Below, piece after piece: positions 59,928 to 64,000 of a stretch of DNA of 64,000 nucleotides. A model generated the notes under the pieces. The model worked only from the letters and a program-made list of their open reading frames with translations, did no database searches and was not told where the DNA came from. Each line of letters opens with the position of its first letter. Position 1 is the stretch's first letter. Made by a program: the position numbers and the translations under genes. This DNA is from Rhodospirillaceae bacterium SYSU D60007 (GTDB lineage: Bacteria; Pseudomonadota; Alphaproteobacteria; Reyranellales; Reyranellaceae), in contig QOCQ01000022.1 of assembly GCA_003574685.1 (NCBI GenBank), positions 42,910 to 106,909 on the forward strand. The letters are read 5' to 3'.

Positions 59928-61247
59928 TCAGACAAGGCGCCGGTACAGCTCCGCGATCCTGGTTGCATACTGTGCGGGCGAGAACAGTTCCGCTCGCCGC
60001 AATCCCCGGCCAGCAAGCTCCCGGCACAGCGCCTCATCCTTGTCCAGGGTCCGGATGGCACGGGCCATGGCGGCGACATCGTACGGGTCAACGAGGAGTG
60101 CCGCATCGCCGGCAATTTCGGGAAGTGATGCGACGTTTGACGTCATGACCGGTGTTCCCAGTTGCATGGCTTCCAGAACCGGCAGCCCGAAGCCTTCATA
60201 GATGGACGGAAACAGCACAGCGCGGGCACCACGGATCAGCGAAATGAGCTGATCGCGCGGTACATACGGCAGGCGCCGTACCCGCCGTTCCATGGTGATC
60301 GTGTTGCCATCGATCCGCCAGATGCGGAACCGCTCGTCCTCGATCTTCTCGAGATCGCTGGCGTATTGCCAGCCCAGGCCGCCGGCGATCAGCAGCGGTC
60401 GCTGTGTCCGCGAAGCGGCATAGGCGTCGATCAGCCGCGATACATTCTTCTTGGGTTCCAGCGCACCATAGAACAGGAAGTATTCGTCCTTCGTCACCTG
60501 GAACAGCGTGTCCACCTCGTCCGCGACCTCGTCGTCCGACCTGGCCAGCGACTCCGGCGGAAACGTAATGGCCTGGTACGTGTTCGTGACACGTCCCTCG
60601 TCGATCTTGAAGAACTGCAGAAGTTCTTTCCTGGAATACTCCGAGACGGTCACGATGTGGTCGGCGGTTGCCGTGAGGTGCGAAACGATGCGCATGAAGT
60701 TGCGCTTGTTGTCGAGGGTTGCGTAGGGCAGGCGCATCGGCACGATGTCGTGTACCGTGTACAGGTTGGGACAGCCGTTTACCCGTATGGGCGTCGGATG
60801 CGTGGCGTGAAACAGGGAAGGCGTGTTTCCCAGCGTCACACGTGCCGCGCGCCGGTATCGCAGGAAATGCGCATGGGCGACGTTGAACAGTCTACGGGCC
60901 GCATGAATTCTCGAGAATCCTGCGAACGGATCACTTCCGTCGGTAACGACGATGCCGGTGCGTTTGACAGTGATGGGACGTATACCGAAGGGTGCACCGA
61001 CGACTTCGTCAAGCAGTTCCCGCAGGATACGGGTCAGTGTCCACCTCTTGTTCAGCACCTCGGCATTCGACATCAATATCTCGGCGAGAAGCGGGTCGGC
61101 GCGGTCAATTGGCGTGAGGACGTCTGCCAAAGCGTCGGCATGATAGCCGATTTCCCGCGCCATTTGGGCCAACGTATGCGCGTAGGTCGCAATACCGGTG
61201 CCTGAGGCTAGAACCTGGCTGCGACACTCGTAGAGTACGGTCTTCAT
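59928..61247 (-). CDS. Glycosyltransferase family 4 protein
   Basis: A 439-residue GT-B enzyme. C-terminal donor-binding domain has FLFYGALEPKKNVSRLIDAYA, FPSIYEGFGLPVLEAMQLGTPVMTSNVASLPEIAGDAALLVDP with the EGFGLPxxE motif. The N-terminal part has a short DIVPMRLPYA segment common in mannosyl/rhamnosyl transferases. Probably adds a sugar to a surface polysaccharide. Six bp separate it from the upstream fused transferase gene, so they are cotranscribed. Confidence 0.92.
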   Translation of the reverse strand: MKTVLYECRSQVLASGTGIATYAHTLAQMAREIGYHADALADVLTPIDRADPLLAEILMSNAEVLNKRWTLTRILRELLDEVVGAPFGIRPITVKRTGIVVTDGSDPFAGFSRIHAARRLFNVAHAHFLRYRRAARVTLGNTPSLFHATHPTPIRVNGCPNLYTVHDIVPMRLPYATLDNKRNFMRIVSHLTATADHIVTVSEYSRKELLQFFKIDEGRVTNTYQAITFPPESLARSDDEVADEVDTLFQVTKDEYFLFYGALEPKKNVSRLIDAYAASRTQRPLLIAGGLGWQYASDLEKIEDERFRIWRIDGNTITMERRVRRLPYVPRDQLISLIRGARAVLFPSIYEGFGLPVLEAMQLGTPVMTSNVASLPEIAGDAALLVDPYDVAAMARAIRTLDKDEALCRELAGRGLRRAELFSPAQYATRIAELYRRLV

Positions 61248-61253
61248 CCGCTT

Positions 61254-64000
61254 CTATTTTCCGACGTGCCTTGGCGAACCAGGGGCATCTTCGCTTACTC
61301 GTCGTGTGCGTCGTTCGTCATAGGCCGCCTTGTACCGCAGGTAGTGTTGCCGAAAGAACATGTGCCAGCCACTCCACGGCTTCACGGGGCCGGCAAAGTG
61401 TATCAACTTGGGACTCTCGATGATGTCGTGGACCGGAACGACGTTCCATGACGCCGCAAGTTCTCCTCTTTCCTTGCGCGCATAGACGTTGAGAGCGTCC
61501 TGGTCGTTCATGGCATATCGGGTAACCAGCCCGATCGCTGAGTACGTGAACCTCTCCCTGCGCATGCGCTCGAGATTCATGATGAGGACTCCGGCGTTGC
61601 AGGCCGGGAAATGCAATGATCCTGCAGCATGCATCCTGCGGCGAAGATCCCATGCCGACCTGTGGTCCAGCGCGCCCGCCGCGCTGTAGACCATGGCGGT
61701 TCCATACCTGAACTCGGGAAAGGTGCTGCTCCGACCCACAAGGCGCCTGCCTTCCAGGTCGACACGATCCAGTTCGGCAATGTCGCCCAGCACAACGATG
61801 TCAAGGTCCAGATAAATGATTCGGTCAAGACCAGGAAGAATCTCCGGAAGGAACAGGCGATCCATGGTCGAGACGCTCGTGTGCTTCAGCATCCTGACAT
61901 GCCCGCCATAGTCGATGGCATTGCAGTCAAAGATGCAAAACGACACGTCAGGAAAGTCCAGGGAAAGCTCCGCGAAGTAATCGGCTTCCAGCCCGCGCGC
62001 CAGCACATGAACACGCAACGGACGGCTTGACCCGGAAACGAGCGACTCCAGCACGACAGGAAGCTGATCGCGAAGATTTTCATCCAGCGAAAGCGCTACC
62101 TGGATCGCATCGGCAGCCGGCGGCGGTCCAAAGTCCCGCGCGGCTTTCCGCGCAGCAGCGACAGCGCGTTGAACGTCGAATGTCGGCTCGGGATCGGGAT
62201 CGTACGTGGCGCAATAGGCGTCCGCCTGCTGGAGGTTCGGCTCGCACAGCTCGGACCACAAACCATAGATGTCGGCCGGGCTCTTGCCTGAGAAGATGGC
62301 GCGCAGCACGCTCTCGAGCTTCTGCGTCATGTCGCCGCCAATCCTGGCCATCGCTTGCGGGTCCAGGTCGAGCAGCCCTTCGAACCGGGTGTCCGTGGCC
62401 CGCTTCGGTCTGAAGCTCACGTCCAGCCCGAGAGCCCGACAGGGCAGATAGCAGTGTAGCCTGGAAGTCACGACGGTTCGGTAGTTCCTGTATCGTTCCA
62501 GCAAGGCTTCCGCTCGCCGCAGGTTCGTGGCCAGCTGGCAAACGCGAACCTCGGGATCGACGTGCGTGAACGTCGCAAGCTCCTTGCCCTCGAACTCTCC
62601 CGACTTTGGCACATCGTCCACAAGCGCGATATCGTCGTCCCGGCACCGGACCTCGTCATTGAACAGCAGGCCAATAGTGCTTGTAATGCACCCTGAGAAG
62701 AATGCCCGGATTCCGCGGTCGCGCAGCAGGTACACGCTTGTCCAGTCGCGACAACCTACAGGTTCGTGCCTCTTCAGGTAGTCGACGGCCTTGCTGCTCA
62801 GCAAATCGCGGTTGGCAATGTGCACTGAAATGAATATCGGTCGCACTGTATCCGGATACGGAAAGTCGAAGTACCGGCCAAAGTTCGGGTGCATGAGCCA
62901 GCCAAAGCAGATCAGCCATGTCGGCTCAGGATAGACTCGCCCCGAGGCGAAGTCGCGATCCAGAACCAATGGTGTGGCAGAGGCCTTGACGTCGTTGATC
63001 CTGCGGGCGTGCGGTATCCTTTCTTTCAGCTCTTCGATCAGGGAGCCGAGTTCCGATCCGTCCGCGAAGTCGACGTTCTGAAACCGACAGACGTGAGCCA
63101 TCGCAGCCAACGTCTGGATATAGTCACCGACATTCCTCGACGACCGTTCCGGATCAAGTGTCTTGTAGTCGATGAACGCGACGCTCACCGACCGACCCGG
63201 CCGAGTCGAGCTGATGGCGTCATTCACCTGGCAGAGGCGAGCATGCATCCACTTGAAAGCATCGGCATCCTTCCCGCTCAGATCCCGTTGCCGGCCGGCG
63301 GCGACGAACTCTACGACGCCTTTCATATCATCGAGCAGTCCGCAGCTTCCCAGACGCCCCGCCACGCCCACCCACTCGGCGGGCGTCAGTCGGTCGGGCC
63401 GTGAGACGTACAAGGAATGGATGAATCTCGCGGCCTCCTGCGGCGCGTGATGGAGCCAGGCAGCAAGGTACTCAATCGGCGCCAGCGTGAGGGCCAGCTC
63501 GCGATCCACGGACGAGAACAGGCGCCAGGCCGTCGCATCGAACCCATCCTTGAGGGCGTAGAGGGCGCTGCAGATCCTTCCGGCCGCGGCCGTTGCATCT
63601 GTTTCAGCGAGGCTGTGTGCCACTGACCGTACGAATTGGCCGTCGTGGCTCTTCATCAGCGTTCTGACGAACTCCACGCTGGCTTTATCAACGGGCTTGC
63701 CGGTGGCGAGCGCTTCCGCGAGAAGGGCGCGCGCCGATGCTTTCTGAAGTGCCCCGTTTTGCCGATGAACCTCGTTTTGCAGACTGGCGATTCGTGTACG
63801 GAGTGAAGCGAGCTGTCTTCGGGCCGAGTCCTCCACCTTTGCCGTTCGTGCACGCTGCCCGGCAAGTTGCCGGCGCAGGCTCTTCCCTTCCTGCCATGAT
63901 GCCGCCAGCCGCCGGCCCAGGGTTTCGCTCTTCTGTCGTGATGTCGCCAGTTGCTGGCGCAGCGTCGCGCTCTCCTGCCGCGATGTCGCCAGCCGCCGGC
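61254..64000 (-). CDS. Coiled-coil/pyruvyltransferase-like/GT8 fusion protein (5' end outside window)
   Basis: At least 914 residues are visible, open to the right edge. N-terminal: long coiled coil with 14-residue repeats. Middle: polysaccharide-pyruvyltransferase-like region (SRNVGDYIQTLA; RPIFISVHIANRD; HEPVGCRDWTSVYLLRDRG; TSRLHCYLPCRALGL). C-terminal: family 8 glycosyltransferase (VALSLDENL; DRIIYLDLDIVVLGDI with DxD; PACNAGVLIMNL; LIHFAGPVKPW). It probably builds or modifies surface glycans. An internal GTG at 63836 is not a likely start because the coiled-coil frame continues upstream. Cotranscribed with the GT4 gene. Confidence 0.85.
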   Translation of the reverse strand, partial: RRLATSRQESATLRQQLATSRQKSETLGRRLAASWQEGKSLRRQLAGQRARTAKVEDSARRQLASLRTRIASLQNEVHRQNGALQKASARALLAEALATGKPVDKASVEFVRTLMKSHDGQFVRSVAHSLAETDATAAAGRICSALYALKDGFDATAWRLFSSVDRELALTLAPIEYLAAWLHHAPQEAARFIHSLYVSRPDRLTPAEWVGVAGRLGSCGLLDDMKGVVEFVAAGRQRDLSGKDADAFKWMHARLCQVNDAISSTRPGRSVSVAFIDYKTLDPERSSRNVGDYIQTLAAMAHVCRFQNVDFADGSELGSLIEELKERIPHARRINDVKASATPLVLDRDFASGRVYPEPTWLICFGWLMHPNFGRYFDFPYPDTVRPIFISVHIANRDLLSSKAVDYLKRHEPVGCRDWTSVYLLRDRGIRAFFSGCITSTIGLLFNDEVRCRDDDIALVDDVPKSGEFEGKELATFTHVDPEVRVCQLATNLRRAEALLERYRNYRTVVTSRLHCYLPCRALGLDVSFRPKRATDTRFEGLLDLDPQAMARIGGDMTQKLESVLRAIFSGKSPADIYGLWSELCEPNLQQADAYCATYDPDPEPTFDVQRAVAAARKAARDFGPPPAADAIQVALSLDENLRDQLPVVLESLVSGSSRPLRVHVLARGLEADYFAELSLDFPDVSFCIFDCNAIDYGGHVRMLKHTSVSTMDRLFLPEILPGLDRIIYLDLDIVVLGDIAELDRVDLEGRRLVGRSSTFPEFRYGTAMVYSAAGALDHRSAWDLRRRMHAAGSLHFPACNAGVLIMNLERMRRERFTYSAIGLVTRYAMNDQDALNVYARKERGELAASWNVVPVHDIIESPKLIHFAGPVKPWSGWHMFFRQHYLRYKAAYDERRTRRVSEDAPGSPRHVGK
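63831..63998 (-). repeat. 42-bp in-frame tandem repeat coding for coiled coil
   Basis: Four consecutive 42-bp units (63998-63957, 63956-63915, 63914-63873, 63872-63831) encode 14-residue blocks of the form (R/Q)(R/Q)LATSRQ-x3-TLR. Similarity is high in the outermost three and fades in the fourth. Two heptads per unit fit an extended coiled coil. The array probably continues past the window edge. Confidence 0.85.

Overview
The window is a GC-rich, gene-dense bacterial chromosome segment, almost certainly from an alphaproteobacterium. The evidence is a class I lysyl-tRNA synthetase, a long (103-residue) ribosomal protein L28, TolB-like/TPR class III cyclases, many Liv/Urt-type and TRAP importers, and short intergenic palindromes. 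The order cannot be fixed from sequence alone. I see no rRNA, tRNA, CRISPR array, transposase or prophage gene. The lifestyle suggested is a metabolically versatile soil or water heterotroph.

Layout. (1) 1-1.0 kb: start of a rhodanese-type sulfurtransferase and a TerB-like gene. (2) 1.0-12.7 kb: the most coherent system. An amiC-amiR-like sensor/antiterminator pair is transcribed leftward. Divergent from it is a long operon: two amidase-signature enzymes, an acetamidase/formamidase-type enzyme, a complete Urt/Fmd-like ABC importer and an SDR. The approximately 310-bp divergent region holds an intrinsic terminator whose 5' arm is shared with an alternative hairpin, as expected for AmiR-type antitermination. 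(3) 12.7-20.4 kb: AEC transporter, MscL, DinG-like helicase, small acetyltransferase, two pirins and a divergent LysR regulator. (4) 20.4-28.6 kb: lysyl-tRNA synthetase; a nitroreductase-marR pair with phased operator palindromes; a class IV aminotransferase; a VOC/SnoaL/TetR group with a clear operator inside a promoter spacer; a UxaA-type dehydratase; a DUF2293-like protein. (5) 28.6-33.5 kb: the spoVR-yeaH-prkA stress module, preceded by about 900 bp without a recognisable gene. (6) 34.3-42.8 kb: D-aminoacylase-type amidohydrolase, zinc alcohol dehydrogenase, TPR cyclase, and a TRAP transporter operon ending in a TauD-type dioxygenase. (7) 43-56.9 kb: cold-shock protein, HAD hydrolase, DUF5939-type cyclase, two esterases, methylmalonyl-CoA mutase, a DUF3108 protein, an Atm1-type ABC exporter, a second TauD enzyme, MeaB, YcgN and L28. 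(8) 57-64 kb: fused membrane/spermidine-synthase protein, a dienelactone-hydrolase-like protein lacking key catalytic residues, and two glycosyltransferase genes. One of these is a large coiled-coil/pyruvyltransferase-like/GT8 fusion that runs off the right edge.

Themes. Intergenic DNA is rich in palindromic repeats of at least three families. One family (8430-8566 and 41708-41831) sits in two unrelated transporter operons at the same place, between the substrate-binding-protein gene and the first permease gene, and in the same orientation relative to transcription. There is also a perfect 10-bp tandem array (46444-46569) and a 42-bp in-frame tandem repeat coding for coiled coil at the right edge.
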